A stretch of 64,000 nt of DNA from an uncultured Bacilli bacterium (lineage in GTDB: Bacteria > Bacillota_I > Bacilli_A > RF39 > UBA660). A program made the position numbers and the translations under genes. The DNA lies in the NCBI GenBank assembly GCA_934149515.1, contig CAKPFD010000002.1, positions 62,001 through 126,000 on the forward strand, in the 5' to 3' direction. The notes under the pieces are model-generated. The model did not search any database. It saw only the letters and a list, made by a program, of their open reading frames with translations, and had not been told where the DNA came from. This document shows, in pieces, positions 35,379 to 44,893 of this stretch (its first letter is position 1; each line of letters opens with the position of its first letter).

Positions 35379-35855
35379 ATGAATTATACATTAGACAAGG
35401 TAACATTGGATAAAAAAGAAATACTATATAGTTTATTACAATTTGCTTTATATGATGGTAGTCAATATATAGAAAACAATTTAAATGAAAATGCTAAATT
35501 TCAGTATAAATGGTTTAACAATTATTTTACTGATGAAGGTAGAGATGCTTATTTTATAAAAAGTGGCAAAACATATTTAGGATTTGTAATGATAAATGAA
35601 AATTTGAAATTTAATAGTAATGGAAAATGTATAGCAGAATTCTTAATAATGCCACAATATAGGAGAAATCATATAGGTAAAAAAGTTGCAATGGAAATTT
35701 TTGAAAAATATAGAGGATATTGGGAAGTTGAACCAATAAAAAATAGTAAGCAAGCATATTCATTTTGGAAAAAAACAATAGAAGAATATACAAGTGGTAA
35801 TTATATTGTTAAAAATAGTGGTGCATCTGAAATATTTGTTTTTAATAATAAATAA
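35379..35855 (+). CDS. GNAT-fold acetyltransferase
   Basis: A 158-residue protein with a GNAT pattern: FVMINENLKF, then AEFLIMPQYRRNHIGKKVAMEIF (acetyl-CoA motif A) near residue 85, and AYSFWKKTIEE near 125. The substrate is unknown. The ATG at 35379 is preferred to the GTG at 35370 because ATAGGTGA lies upstream of it. It is part of a row of acetyltransferases in the accessory island. Confidence 0.75.
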   Translation: MNYTLDKVTLDKKEILYSLLQFALYDGSQYIENNLNENAKFQYKWFNNYFTDEGRDAYFIKSGKTYLGFVMINENLKFNSNGKCIAEFLIMPQYRRNHIGKKVAMEIFEKYRGYWEVEPIKNSKQAYSFWKKTIEEYTSGNYIVKNSGASEIFVFNNK

Positions 35856-35933
35856 AAGAAGTTAGTTTAAAAATAATATAGTTTTGTAACTTTTTAATTA
35901 TGTGTGTTTTGAATGGAAGGAATGAAAAATTTT

Positions 35934-36923
35934 ATGCAAATAATAGAATATCAAAAAAAATATTTAGAAGATGTTAAAGATTTGCTTGTAGAACTTGAAG
36001 AATATATATTAACCATTGATGAGGACAATTTAGATCAATTACATCCTGAATATAGAGATAAAATGGCTATTTTGGATTTGGAAGAAGTGAATAATAATGA
36101 TGGCAAGTGTTATTTGGCAGTAGAAAATAATAAGGCTGTCGGTTTAATAATGGGGTATGTTAGAATCTATGATGAATATGATTATTTAGATTATAAATGT
36201 CCTAGAAGTGGTGAAGTTTCAGAGTTGATAGTATCTAAAAATGCTAGAAGCAAGGGTATTGGTAAGCAACTTATGCAAAAAATTGAGGAATATTTAAAAA
36301 GTATAGGATGTGAATATATCTTTATTGATGTTTTTGCTTATAATAAAAATGCTATTAGATTTTATGAAAAAATTGGTTTTCATACAAGAGGTTTAATAGA
36401 TGTAAAAAAGATAAATAATGAAAGTAATTATAAATGTGTTATTGCAACAGAAGAATTATTAACTAAGAAATGGGATATAGAAATAAAAAAACATGATAAT
36501 TCGGATATTTGGAAAAAATTTAAAGCGGAATCATTACATAATATTGATGATAGAATTGTTTATATGGGTATTCTTAATGATGAAATAATTACTGAAGCAA
36601 CAGCAATCATTTCTGAAAATGATACAGATATGCAAAATAAAGAAGGATTGATAGGTGAAGGTAAAGCATATTTAACAGCCTTTAGAACAAATAAAGAATA
36701 TGAAAATCAAGGATATTTTTCAAAATTATATAAATTTATGGAAAATGATTTAAAAAAGAAAGGATTTAAGTCGTTAACACTGGGTGTTGAACCATGTGAG
36801 ACAAGAAATATACAAATATATTTTAAATGGGGTTTTACAAAATACATAAAAACAGATTATGAATACTGTTCAAATAAAGAAAAAATACTTGTTAATTACT
36901 ACCAAAAAGATTTAATACAATAA
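35934..36923 (+). CDS. Double-GNAT acetyltransferase
   Basis: The protein (329 residues from the ATG at 35934) has two GNAT units. The first has SELIVSKNARSKGIGKQLMQKIEEYL and NKNAIRFYEKIGF; the second has AYLTAFRTNKEYENQGYFSKLYKFM and TRNIQIYFKWGF. Duplicated GNAT proteins occur in aminoglycoside-type and mycothiol-type acetyltransferases, but no specific substrate can be named. In-frame ATGs also lie at 35913 and 35922; GGAAGG at 35915-35920 best fits the 35934 start, though loosely. Confidence 0.75.
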   Translation: MQIIEYQKKYLEDVKDLLVELEEYILTIDEDNLDQLHPEYRDKMAILDLEEVNNNDGKCYLAVENNKAVGLIMGYVRIYDEYDYLDYKCPRSGEVSELIVSKNARSKGIGKQLMQKIEEYLKSIGCEYIFIDVFAYNKNAIRFYEKIGFHTRGLIDVKKINNESNYKCVIATEELLTKKWDIEIKKHDNSDIWKKFKAESLHNIDDRIVYMGILNDEIITEATAIISENDTDMQNKEGLIGEGKAYLTAFRTNKEYENQGYFSKLYKFMENDLKKKGFKSLTLGVEPCETRNIQIYFKWGFTKYIKTDYEYCSNKEKILVNYYQKDLIQ

Positions 36924-37009
36924 TTCATTGAATATATTATATTTCGGATAAAAAGCATTATATAAAATATTATGAGCTCAAAAAAGTTTAATATATGCCA
37001 CAAAAAGTA

Positions 37010-37038
37010 TTGACAATAACGAATTAATATTATATAAT
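37010..37038 (+). promoter_or_regulatory. Strong promoter of the ugd operon
   Basis: TTGACA at 37010-37015, 17 bases, TATAAT at 37033-37038: a perfect sigma-A consensus. The preceding 86 bases after the GNAT gene hold nothing I recognise. Confidence 0.88.
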
Positions 37039-37095
37039 ATGAACCAAGTTTTGAGTTGTTTGCTCAAATTGGAGCTTTATATTATTAAAATCATT

Positions 37096-37140
37096 AAGGG
37101 AGACGAAAGGGCAGACACCTGCTTTTTGTCCCCCTTTTTT
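37096..37140 (+). terminator. Terminator-like attenuator in the ugd leader
   Basis: An almost continuous stem: AAGGG.GAC (37096-37104) pairs with GTC.CCCTT (37128-37136), and GCAG (37111-37114) with CTGC (37119-37122), followed by T residues. It lies about 50 bases downstream of the promoter start and 26 bases before the GTG start. An earlier small hairpin TTTGAG...CTCAAA lies at about 37050-37068. All transcripts from the promoter must pass this hairpin, which points to attenuation. Confidence 0.8.
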
Positions 37141-37165
37141 GTATAAGAATGTGTGAGGTGATGTT

Positions 37166-38464
37166 GTGAGAAAAATAGCAGTTATAGGTTTAGGTTATGT
37201 TGGATTGACCACAGCTCTTGTTTTTGCAAATACAGGCATGGAGGTAGTTTGTATTGATAAAAATGAAGATAAAGTTAAATTATTAAAAAAGAAAAAGATG
37301 CCTTTTTATGAAAAAGAATGCGATAAACTACTTGAAAAAAATTTTAATAAATTATGTTTTACCTATGATTATAATGTGATTTCTGATGTTGAAATATTCT
37401 TTGTATGTGTTGGAACCCCTTTGAATTGTAAAAATTATTTAGATGTTTCAGAAATTATGAATGCTGTTCAGACTATAAAAAAACATGTTAAACATAACAA
37501 ATCAATAACTATATGTATACGTTCTACAGTTTTGCCTGGAACTTGTGATTTAATTAATAAAACATCAAATTTTTCTGTAGTTCATAATCCTGAATTTTTG
37601 TCGCAAGGTACAGCTATAGATGATTTTATTAATGCTAAAAGAATTGTTATTGGATCAGATGATAAAATGGCAATAAAGAAAATTCAAAATTTGTATAATA
37701 GATTTATAAAATATTATAATGTAGAGATTCCTGTAGTAACAATGGAAGCAAAAGATGCTGAAATGGTTAAATTTGTCGCAAATTCATATTTAGTAATGAG
37801 AATATCATTTATTAATGAAATGAGCAACTTATGTGAAAATATTGGTGTAAATATTTCAAATGTTATTGATGGAGTTAAATATGATGAAAGAATTGGAGAA
37901 AAATATTTCAAAAATGGAATTGGTTATGGTGGCTCTTGTTTACCAAAAGATACAAATGCAATATTGAAATTTTCAAAGAGTAAAAATTCGATATTGAAAC
38001 TAGTTAAATCAACAATAGAAATAAATGATTTGCAATTAAAAAAATGTTTTAAGATTATAAAACGTGATTTTCCGAGATTGAAAAACATAAAAGTTGCTAT
38101 CTTAGGAGTTACTTTTAAAGCCAATACTGATGATATTAGAAATTCATGTTCACTATATTTGACAAATGAATTGTTAAAACATAATGCTAAAATTAATGTG
38201 TATGATCCTAAAGGCATAAATTCATATAAGAAAATTTATGCCAATAAAGTATCGTATTATGATGAAATAGATAAGTGTATATCTGAATGTGATATTATCA
38301 TAATTGCTGCAGAGTGGGATACAATTAAAAACTATGATTTTAATAAAATTAAGACAAATAAAACTGTTTATGTTTATGATTTTAAATCATGTATTGATAC
38401 TAAAAATAAATTTAATTGTAATATTAAATATTGGTCATTAGGAGGAAATATCAATGGAAAATAA
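37166..38464 (+). CDS. ugd: UDP-glucose/nucleotide-sugar 6-dehydrogenase
   Basis: A 432-residue enzyme of the UDP-glucose/GDP-mannose dehydrogenase family. IAVIGLGYVGLTTALVFAN binds NAD, RSTVLPGT and NPEFLSQGTAIDDF follow, KFVANSYLVMRISFINEM forms the core helix, and GIGYGGSCLPKDT carries the catalytic Cys. The C-terminal domain has VAILGVTFKANTDDIRNS. It oxidises a UDP-sugar to a uronic acid. The start is GTG at 37166, preceded by GTGAGGTGAT. It overlaps the radical SAM gene by 11 bases and heads the operon. Confidence 0.9.
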   Translation: MRKIAVIGLGYVGLTTALVFANTGMEVVCIDKNEDKVKLLKKKKMPFYEKECDKLLEKNFNKLCFTYDYNVISDVEIFFVCVGTPLNCKNYLDVSEIMNAVQTIKKHVKHNKSITICIRSTVLPGTCDLINKTSNFSVVHNPEFLSQGTAIDDFINAKRIVIGSDDKMAIKKIQNLYNRFIKYYNVEIPVVTMEAKDAEMVKFVANSYLVMRISFINEMSNLCENIGVNISNVIDGVKYDERIGEKYFKNGIGYGGSCLPKDTNAILKFSKSKNSILKLVKSTIEINDLQLKKCFKIIKRDFPRLKNIKVAILGVTFKANTDDIRNSCSLYLTNELLKHNAKINVYDPKGINSYKKIYANKVSYYDEIDKCISECDIIIIAAEWDTIKNYDFNKIKTNKTVYVYDFKSCIDTKNKFNCNIKYWSLGGNINGK

Positions 38465-39386
38465 AATAGTAAATGCTGGAATTAGATTAACAAGGCAATG
38501 TAACATGAAATGTATGTATTGTAATATTCAAAATACTATACGTAAGGATCTAACATTAAATGAATGGAAAAAGGCTGTGGATATTATTAAAAGTTTGGGA
38601 GCTAAAGAAATAGTTATATTAGGTGGAGAACCAACTCTATATCCTTATATACTTGAACTTGTTGAGTATATATCTAAACATGCAAAACTCACTTGTAATC
38701 TAACTACTAATGCTTTTGACAATTTTGATTTAGTAAAACAATTATTAGAAAATGGGCTAAATTCATTAGGAGTGAGTATTGATAATTTAGAATTTAAAAA
38801 TTCCATAAGCCCATTAAAAGCAAAAAATGGGTTAAATCTGATTGAATACTTAATCTGTAATTCTGTTAATCCTAATATAACAAATTATACAGTTTTAAAT
38901 AAGAAAAATGTGGATTCAATAGTAGATTTGATAAAGTATATGGATGAAAAGGGTGTTTCTACATACATTTTACCATTTCACTGGGGAAATGAGGGAACAT
39001 TCGATCATAGAAAAAACAATGAAAAATTTGCTTTTGTAACTGATGAAGATATAATAAAATATATGACCGCAATAGATAAAATTATAGATATGAAAAAAAC
39101 TGGCTTTAAAATTAAAAATTCCATAGAGTTTTTAGAAAACTCAAAAAAACATATTAAAAACTTGGATTGGAAATGTAATGGTTTATCCGAATTAAGAATT
39201 GATTCCGATGGAAAACTTGTATGTTGCTGTGATAAAATCGGTAATGTAAATAAAGAATTTACAATATTCGATTTAACAGATAGATTAGATGAATTTTATT
39301 TGGAAAGAGCAAAGGATGCTGAAAATTGTAATGGTTGTTTATGGCCAAGTTCTTTTGAGGCAGAATTGAAAAGAGGGAGAAATTAA
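38454..39386 (+). CDS. Radical SAM enzyme with C-terminal cysteine cluster
   Basis: A 310-residue protein. The [4Fe-4S] motif is CNMKCMYC near residue 16, followed by ILGGEPTLYP (the GGE SAM motif). The C-terminal part has CNG at about 242, CCCDKIG near 262 and CNGC near 297, an incomplete SPASM-like cluster that may hold an auxiliary iron-sulfur centre. Such enzymes modify peptides or sugars by radical chemistry. No precursor peptide gene is evident nearby. It overlaps ugd by 11 bases, so the substrate may be a sugar or sugar-linked molecule; that is inference. Confidence 0.87.
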   Translation: MENKIVNAGIRLTRQCNMKCMYCNIQNTIRKDLTLNEWKKAVDIIKSLGAKEIVILGGEPTLYPYILELVEYISKHAKLTCNLTTNAFDNFDLVKQLLENGLNSLGVSIDNLEFKNSISPLKAKNGLNLIEYLICNSVNPNITNYTVLNKKNVDSIVDLIKYMDEKGVSTYILPFHWGNEGTFDHRKNNEKFAFVTDEDIIKYMTAIDKIIDMKKTGFKIKNSIEFLENSKKHIKNLDWKCNGLSELRIDSDGKLVCCCDKIGNVNKEFTIFDLTDRLDEFYLERAKDAENCNGCLWPSSFEAELKRGRN

Positions 39387-39388
39387 AT

Positions 39389-40072
39389 ATGGAAGATATG
39401 CACATTCATTTAAAAGAAGCAATATATAACCAAGAATTATTTGATATATATGTAGAGAAATGTATTACTTGTGGTATAAAAAAGGCTGTTTTTCTAGATC
39501 ATGGTAATAGAATTTCTAATAAACATAAGCCAGTTCTTTCCACAAAAGAAGCAATAGATCAGTTAGATAAAAAGGTTTCTGAATTTAGAAAAAGTGATTT
39601 AGCTAGTAAGATAGAAATATTAAAGGGTATTGAAATAGATTATTCGGATGATTTAAATTTTAGAAATGAAACATTTGATATACTAAATTATGGAAAATTT
39701 GATTGGATTGTTGGTGCTATTCATAGTATGAGTTTTGATGATTATGGAAATTATTTAAGAGCAATAATTGATATGCTAAACAGTTATGACATAAATGTAA
39801 TAGCACATATTAAAAAAACTGGTCAATATAACATGTATGATGATTTATTTGGAGAGATTTTAGACATATGTAATAAAAAGAACGTTTTGATCGAAATAAA
39901 TACAAGTGACAGGTCAAGATGGGATGATGACCAACTTTATTACATGTTAGAAATAATGAAAAAGTATAATGTAAACTATGTCTTTTCATCAGATGCACAT
40001 AAGTTTGAAGAAATAGGATATATGATTAAAGAAACAGAGGAAAAGGTGAAAAGATGGCAAAGGACAAGATAA
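39389..40072 (+). CDS. PHP-domain phosphoesterase, histidinol-phosphatase-like
   Basis: A 227-residue PHP protein. Metal-ligand motifs are visible in order: DMHIHL at the N-terminus, FLDHGNR near 35, KGIEIDYSDD near 73, GAIHSM near 111, IAHIKKTG near 138 and SSDAHKFEEIG near 208. PHP enzymes hydrolyse phosphate esters. No histidine biosynthesis genes are near, so the substrate is probably a sugar phosphate or a related intermediate of this operon. It starts 2 bases after the radical SAM gene and overlaps the next by 19. Confidence 0.85.
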   Translation: MEDMHIHLKEAIYNQELFDIYVEKCITCGIKKAVFLDHGNRISNKHKPVLSTKEAIDQLDKKVSEFRKSDLASKIEILKGIEIDYSDDLNFRNETFDILNYGKFDWIVGAIHSMSFDDYGNYLRAIIDMLNSYDINVIAHIKKTGQYNMYDDLFGEILDICNKKNVLIEINTSDRSRWDDDQLYYMLEIMKKYNVNYVFSSDAHKFEEIGYMIKETEEKVKRWQRTR

Positions 40073-41076
40073 AAGTTTGGATATTACATGCTGGTATAGA
40101 ACATCCTAGCCCATATTTTTATAATTTTTGTTTTGAATTAAATACTTATGAAAATTATGAATATATTGTCAATCCAGAATTACCTTTGAAAGAGAAAATA
40201 GATAAAGGTATTATTTATTTTAATAGATTAAAAAGGTTTTATAATAATGATAATATTGAAACTGCTAATGAGTTTTTAAACAATATTGATTATTTGAAAC
40301 AAAAAGGATGGAAAATTGTATGGACGCTTCATAATTTTTTTCCAATAGATAGAAAAATAAACTATGTGGATGAATATGTAACAAGTGAATTTATAAAAAA
40401 ATGTGATTTAGTATTTACTTTATCTGAATATATGAAAAAAAGTATAAAAGAACATTTTGATATTAATGCAATAAATCATGGTATAGGCATAAACAAATTG
40501 AATAATAATTGTATAAATCCAAAAATAAAAGAGATAAAAAAGAGCAACGAATTTACATTTACTTTTATAGGTAATATATATAAATATAAAATGCTTGATC
40601 AAGTAATAAAGTCTTTTGATAAAATGAAAGATTGTCGTTTAATTATTGCAGGAAGAGAAGCAAAAAATGCTAATGTAAACATTAACTATTTGATAGGTAA
40701 TAATAAGAATATAATATATATAAATGCTTTTGTTGATGAGAATGACTGGAAAAAATTAGCAAAGGTTACTGATGCATTTGTAAGTCTTTATGATTTGAGA
40801 TTTCCAGCATTTAAATATGGATTTTTTCCTTCAAATTATATTAATATAGCTAAAACTGGGATTAGATGTATTTCACCAAAAAGCGACATAATTGAAGAGA
40901 TAATTAGTAAAGAACAATTAATAACTTATGATTTTGATGATAAAAATGGTTTATATAACGCAATGTTAAAAGCTAAGTCATCAGTATCCAACAAAGTCAA
41001 AGTTGATCAAAAATATAATTATAGTTGGAAAGAAACTGTTGATAAGTTTGTAAATAGTTGTAATAAATTATTTTAG
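40054..41076 (+). CDS. GT4-like glycosyltransferase
   Basis: A 340-residue GT-B-type protein: VWILHAGIEHPSPYFYNF at the N-terminus, VWTLHNFFP, FTLSEYMKKSI and a C-terminal half with FTFIGNIYKYKMLDQVI and CRLIIAGREAK. The usual E-x7-E donor motif is not obvious; FFPSNYINIAKTGIRCIS fills that position. It likely transfers a sugar in the pathway of this operon. It overlaps the PHP gene by 19 bases. Confidence 0.78.
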   Translation: MAKDKIKVWILHAGIEHPSPYFYNFCFELNTYENYEYIVNPELPLKEKIDKGIIYFNRLKRFYNNDNIETANEFLNNIDYLKQKGWKIVWTLHNFFPIDRKINYVDEYVTSEFIKKCDLVFTLSEYMKKSIKEHFDINAINHGIGINKLNNNCINPKIKEIKKSNEFTFTFIGNIYKYKMLDQVIKSFDKMKDCRLIIAGREAKNANVNINYLIGNNKNIIYINAFVDENDWKKLAKVTDAFVSLYDLRFPAFKYGFFPSNYINIAKTGIRCISPKSDIIEEIISKEQLITYDFDDKNGLYNAMLKAKSSVSNKVKVDQKYNYSWKETVDKFVNSCNKLF

Positions 41077-41095
41077 ATAATCAGTGGTGATATTA

Positions 41096-42109
41096 ATGAA
41101 GAAAAATATATTGTTAAGTATTATTGTCAATACATTCAATTGTGAAAATTATTTGAAACAATGTTTAAAAAGTATAAAAGAACAGTTATCTGTAGAATCA
41201 GAACTAATAGTTATCGATGATAGTTCCACTGATAATACTTTCAAAATAATTGAAAGTGAACTTTGCGACTTATCAAATTGTTCATACTATTCTATTGAAC
41301 ATTCTGGTATATCAAATTCAAGAAATTTTGGAATAAGCAAAGCAAAGGGAACTTATATTATGTTTGTGGATGGTGATGATTATATAATAGAAAATTCTTT
41401 AAATAAAATAATAGAGTATCTAAAATCGAGTGAGTTTGATCTAACTTTATTTAATACTGTCAAATACTTTGATAGTAAAAATTATTTTGAAATAGAAAAA
41501 TTTTCTCTACAAGATGGGCAATGTTTATCCGAACAAGATTTAATTAATAACAAAATATGTGCTAGACCATGGAGATTTATTTATAGAAGAGATGTGTTAA
41601 AAAATAATTATATTCTTTTCCCAAAAGACCTGGTTTATGAGGATGAAGAATGGGTGCCAAAAGTTATTTATTACTCTAAATGTTTAAACTTCTTGGATGA
41701 GTATGTATATGTTTATAGAAAAAGAAAAGGTTCAATCACTGATGATAAAGATATTATATACACAATGAATTTAGCATCAGTGATTGAAAGAACATACAAT
41801 TGGAGCTTAAATCGCACTCATAAAAAAGAATATATATATTTTTCTTTATCGCGTTGTATAAGAAACGTATTAGGTGCATTAAATGATTTTGAATCACCAG
41901 AAGATAAAAAAATTATATTAGATTGGTATGAAAAAAATAGAAATATGATAATGGATATTTTAGAATATAATAAAAAATTAAAATATTCTATTAATATGTT
42001 TGGACCAAATGATGGCATAAAGTTTTATAAAAAAGTATTTAGGGAAAAATATTCTATCACTAAAGAAAAAGTGTTAGATATCAAAAACATTACACATACT
42101 GGGAGGTAA
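41096..42109 (+). CDS. GT2-family glycosyltransferase
   Basis: A 337-residue GT-A enzyme with LSIIVNTFNCENYLKQCLKSI, VIDDSSTDNTFKII, GISNSRNFGISKAKGTYIMFVDGDDYI (the DxD donor site) and YEDEEWVPKVIYYS, all standard for GT2 transferases of surface glycans. The ATG at 41096 is used because GGTGAT lies before it; two GTG codons further up would sit in that site. Donor sugar unknown. Confidence 0.9.
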   Translation: MKKNILLSIIVNTFNCENYLKQCLKSIKEQLSVESELIVIDDSSTDNTFKIIESELCDLSNCSYYSIEHSGISNSRNFGISKAKGTYIMFVDGDDYIIENSLNKIIEYLKSSEFDLTLFNTVKYFDSKNYFEIEKFSLQDGQCLSEQDLINNKICARPWRFIYRRDVLKNNYILFPKDLVYEDEEWVPKVIYYSKCLNFLDEYVYVYRKRKGSITDDKDIIYTMNLASVIERTYNWSLNRTHKKEYIYFSLSRCIRNVLGALNDFESPEDKKIILDWYEKNRNMIMDILEYNKKLKYSINMFGPNDGIKFYKKVFREKYSITKEKVLDIKNITHTGR

Positions 42110-42111
42110 AA

Positions 42112-43110
42112 ATGAAAGACATTATAATAGTGGGGAGTGGTAAAGCAGCATTATTGCATTATAATTCTTATAAAAAATTAAAAAATAAAGTAAAAGTATA
42201 TTTTACCGATATAAAAAATTGTAGTAATTATATCCCAAATAATAAATTATATTCTACGATACAAGAATGTATAAAATCCAATGATTTAAAAATCAATAAT
42301 TTGATAGTGGATATATGTACACCTAAAAGTGAATTTTTAACAATTATAGAGAATTGTAAAAGTTTAGGAATAAAAGATGTATTGGTTGAAAAACCTTTTG
42401 TAATTGATAATAAAACATTGATGAAATTAGATAATATGAATATAGTAATGGTTGAAAATTACTTATTTTCTAAACTCACCCAGATGATAAAAAAATATTT
42501 AGATGAAAACAATAAAAAAGTTGATTTAATATATACTAATTTTTCAAAAAATAGAATTTCTGAAAGTATAGCTGGAAGAGGTTATAATACTGAAGTAACA
42601 CTAAACTATGAAATTGAAATTCCTCATCAAATATATTTAACACAATATTTTTTAAATAATCCTAATAGTATTCAAAATGATATTACTTGTTCAAGAGATT
42701 TAAAAATAGGTGATGTATCGTTAGAAAATCATGGATATGGATTAATAATATCTAGGTATAATGATATAGATATTATATATGAAAGTAATCTGACATCAGT
42801 TATTACTCAAAAAAGAATTATTATACGTACTAAAGATGGTTACACAATTGAAGGAAATTATGCGATATACTCAAAAGACTTGAAATTAATAAAACCAGCA
42901 AATATGAGTATCTATTATAATGGCAAAATTATGTATAGCGAATTTATAGAAGAAGATGATAACTTTACATATTTTATTGATGCTGCTTATTCATATTTTA
43001 ATAAAGAAGCAAATAATCCTGATTTAGTTGATATAAGTACGTTTTCTAATATTATGAATTTATATTGCGATAATTTATTGGGAAGAAAAAATACAAAAAC
43101 AAGTAGGTGA
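42112..43110 (+). CDS. Gfo/Idh/MocA-like oxidoreductase
   Basis: A 332-residue protein with an N-terminal Rossmann fold (DIIIVGSGKAALLHYNSYKKL), a DICTPKSEFL segment and VEKPFV near 94, the hallmark EKP of the Gfo/Idh/MocA family. A C-terminal beta domain follows. Members oxidise or reduce sugars or related compounds with NAD(P). The position 2 bases after the GT2 gene ties it to the same pathway. The usual central catalytic Lys is in place in EKP. Confidence 0.75.
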   Translation: MKDIIIVGSGKAALLHYNSYKKLKNKVKVYFTDIKNCSNYIPNNKLYSTIQECIKSNDLKINNLIVDICTPKSEFLTIIENCKSLGIKDVLVEKPFVIDNKTLMKLDNMNIVMVENYLFSKLTQMIKKYLDENNKKVDLIYTNFSKNRISESIAGRGYNTEVTLNYEIEIPHQIYLTQYFLNNPNSIQNDITCSRDLKIGDVSLENHGYGLIISRYNDIDIIYESNLTSVITQKRIIIRTKDGYTIEGNYAIYSKDLKLIKPANMSIYYNGKIMYSEFIEEDDNFTYFIDAAYSYFNKEANNPDLVDISTFSNIMNLYCDNLLGRKNTKTSR

Positions 43111-43118
43111 TTAAAGTA

Positions 43119-44090
43119 ATGTTGAATGTTATTAACATTGGAGACTTAATAAATTTAAAAATTTATGCTCCATCAGAAACATTAACTGATATATCAAAAA
43201 GATTTGCAAATATCAAGAAAAGTGATTATTATGATTTTGAAATTTATTATAGGAATTTTGTTGATTTTTCTGAAATAAAGGAAGGGACTAAAGTTTTACC
43301 ATTTCGAAACGCAATGTATATTGTTAATCAAATCGATGAAAAGGTTATTGCTTATTCTCCTAAACAAAAGTATTCGTGCGAAAATCTAGTGATAAGAGAA
43401 AAAAATAAAATAGATATATTATGTCGGGATGATCATGATAGTAAAATTTTGATTAGACTTATAACCGAATTATTAATTAGAAAGTTGTTAGAAAAAAAAT
43501 TTTTTCCTATTCATGCTTCTTGTATAATGAAAGATGATGAAGCCATATTGTTTTTTGGCGGTAAAAACAGCGGAAAATCTACTGCACTATTTACTCACAT
43601 TCTTTTGAATGATGCTTATCCAATATCAAATGATATAACATTTGTTGGCAAAGAAAATGGTAAATGGCAAGCCTTTGGATTGCCATATGATATCACATTT
43701 GATAAAGATATATTTTATCAATTAGAAAGTAAAAAGATTAATTTAGACACATTCATTAAGGCTCCAAAATATGAAAGTAACAAAATTAGATTTGATGTTT
43801 CAGAATTTTCTGATGCTTTTGGGACAAATTGGATTTGGCATGCCCCTATATCAACAATTAACTTTGTTAATTTAAACAAAGAAAATGTTTTTTCTGAGGT
43901 TTCGAATATTTCACTTGAAGATAGTATTCTAGAATTAGATAAATATGGAAAAGATAAAAACTTTTCCTTCGGAGATTATTTAAAACTCAACAATTTATAT
44001 CCGACGTTTGAATATGAAAATCTATCCAAAGAGGTTCGTTTTAATAAATTAGAAGGGAATATACTAAAACACTATTTGAGGAGGAAGTAG
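43119..44090 (+). CDS. HPr-kinase-like ATPase, first copy
   Basis: A 323-residue protein. Its C-terminal half resembles HprK-type P-loop kinases: HASCIMKDDEAILFFGGKNSGKSTALF holds the Walker A (GGKNSGKST), and PISNDITFVG is the following strand with the family Asp. The N-terminal 140 residues are not recognised. Such stand-alone HprK-like proteins occur in peptide and glycan clusters, where a few phosphorylate small molecules or peptides rather than HPr. The ATG at 43119 follows GTAGGTGAT; the GTG at 43107 is less likely. Confidence 0.75.
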   Translation: MLNVINIGDLINLKIYAPSETLTDISKRFANIKKSDYYDFEIYYRNFVDFSEIKEGTKVLPFRNAMYIVNQIDEKVIAYSPKQKYSCENLVIREKNKIDILCRDDHDSKILIRLITELLIRKLLEKKFFPIHASCIMKDDEAILFFGGKNSGKSTALFTHILLNDAYPISNDITFVGKENGKWQAFGLPYDITFDKDIFYQLESKKINLDTFIKAPKYESNKIRFDVSEFSDAFGTNWIWHAPISTINFVNLNKENVFSEVSNISLEDSILELDKYGKDKNFSFGDYLKLNNLYPTFEYENLSKEVRFNKLEGNILKHYLRRK

Positions 44091-44092
44091 AA

Positions 44093-44875
44093 ATGCAAAA
44101 AGTATCTATAGAATATAGCATAGTTAGTCGTGGTACTGAAAAATATAATAATTGTGGTTATATGGCCATTAGTAAAATATACAATTTAAGCAGATATATA
44201 TTAAATGTTGATCATAATATAAAAGATACAAATTTAAATAAAAATTGTTTAATAGCCAAGTCTTGCTATGATATAGAGAATATCGTTTTTTCTAGATTCC
44301 AATTAATAACAGCTTTAACTTTTGAAAGAATCAGATATAGAATTAATGATAATGTTTTAATATTAGGATTAGGAAATATTGGTATAAGTTGCTTATTCTA
44401 TTTATTAGATAATAATTTTAAAAATATCACCATTTATGTAAGAAATAAAAATGATAAGATACTTAATTTATTAAAATTAGTAAAGTTGAAATATAACGTG
44501 GATATAAAAATAATTTCTAAATTTAATTATAAATATGATACTTATATTGATACTACTGGTGATTCAATTGTTTTAAGTAATGTATTTAATAATTCTGATT
44601 TTAATAGCACAATAATTATATTAAGTACCCCAAGAGATGAAAAATACTTAATATCTCCATTAATGATTAATCGTAAAAACTTAACAGTAATTGGTGGCCA
44701 TGAATTAAATGGAATAAATGTTAATCATAGGCAATATATTTTTGAAAAGGTTCTAGAAGTTAATAAAACTAAAAGATTTTTAAAAGAGTTTATTAATGAA
44801 TATAATTATTCAGAAGAAAAATTGAAAAGTATAAAACGACAAAAATCAAATTTTATTGAGATATTTAAATATTAA
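44093..44875 (+). CDS. Medium-chain dehydrogenase-like protein, shortened
   Basis: A 260-residue protein starting KVSIEYSIVSRGTE, a motif found in medium-chain dehydrogenases of the threonine-dehydrogenase-like or bi-domain oxidoreductase type, followed by a Rossmann core (VLILGLGNIGISCLFYLL). Typical members have about 340 or more residues, and the GroES-like zinc domain here is much reduced, with no clear zinc-ligand cluster. It may be a non-zinc sugar dehydrogenase or a degenerate partner protein. It starts 2 bases after the HprK-like gene. Confidence 0.65.
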   Translation: MQKVSIEYSIVSRGTEKYNNCGYMAISKIYNLSRYILNVDHNIKDTNLNKNCLIAKSCYDIENIVFSRFQLITALTFERIRYRINDNVLILGLGNIGISCLFYLLDNNFKNITIYVRNKNDKILNLLKLVKLKYNVDIKIISKFNYKYDTYIDTTGDSIVLSNVFNNSDFNSTIIILSTPRDEKYLISPLMINRKNLTVIGGHELNGINVNHRQYIFEKVLEVNKTKRFLKEFINEYNYSEEKLKSIKRQKSNFIEIFKY

Positions 44876-44893
44876 TGCAAATGAGGTGGTATT

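Noticed and set aside
37050..37140. T-box or known metabolite riboswitch in the ugd leader
   Set aside because: No T-box sequence (such as the TGGNACCGCG element) or other riboswitch core is visible; only hairpins and a terminator can be supported.
38454..39386. RiPP cluster with a hidden precursor peptide next to the radical SAM gene
   Set aside because: Adjacent genes overlap or are separated by only a few bases, leaving no space for a precursor within the operon, and none is visible in the leader.
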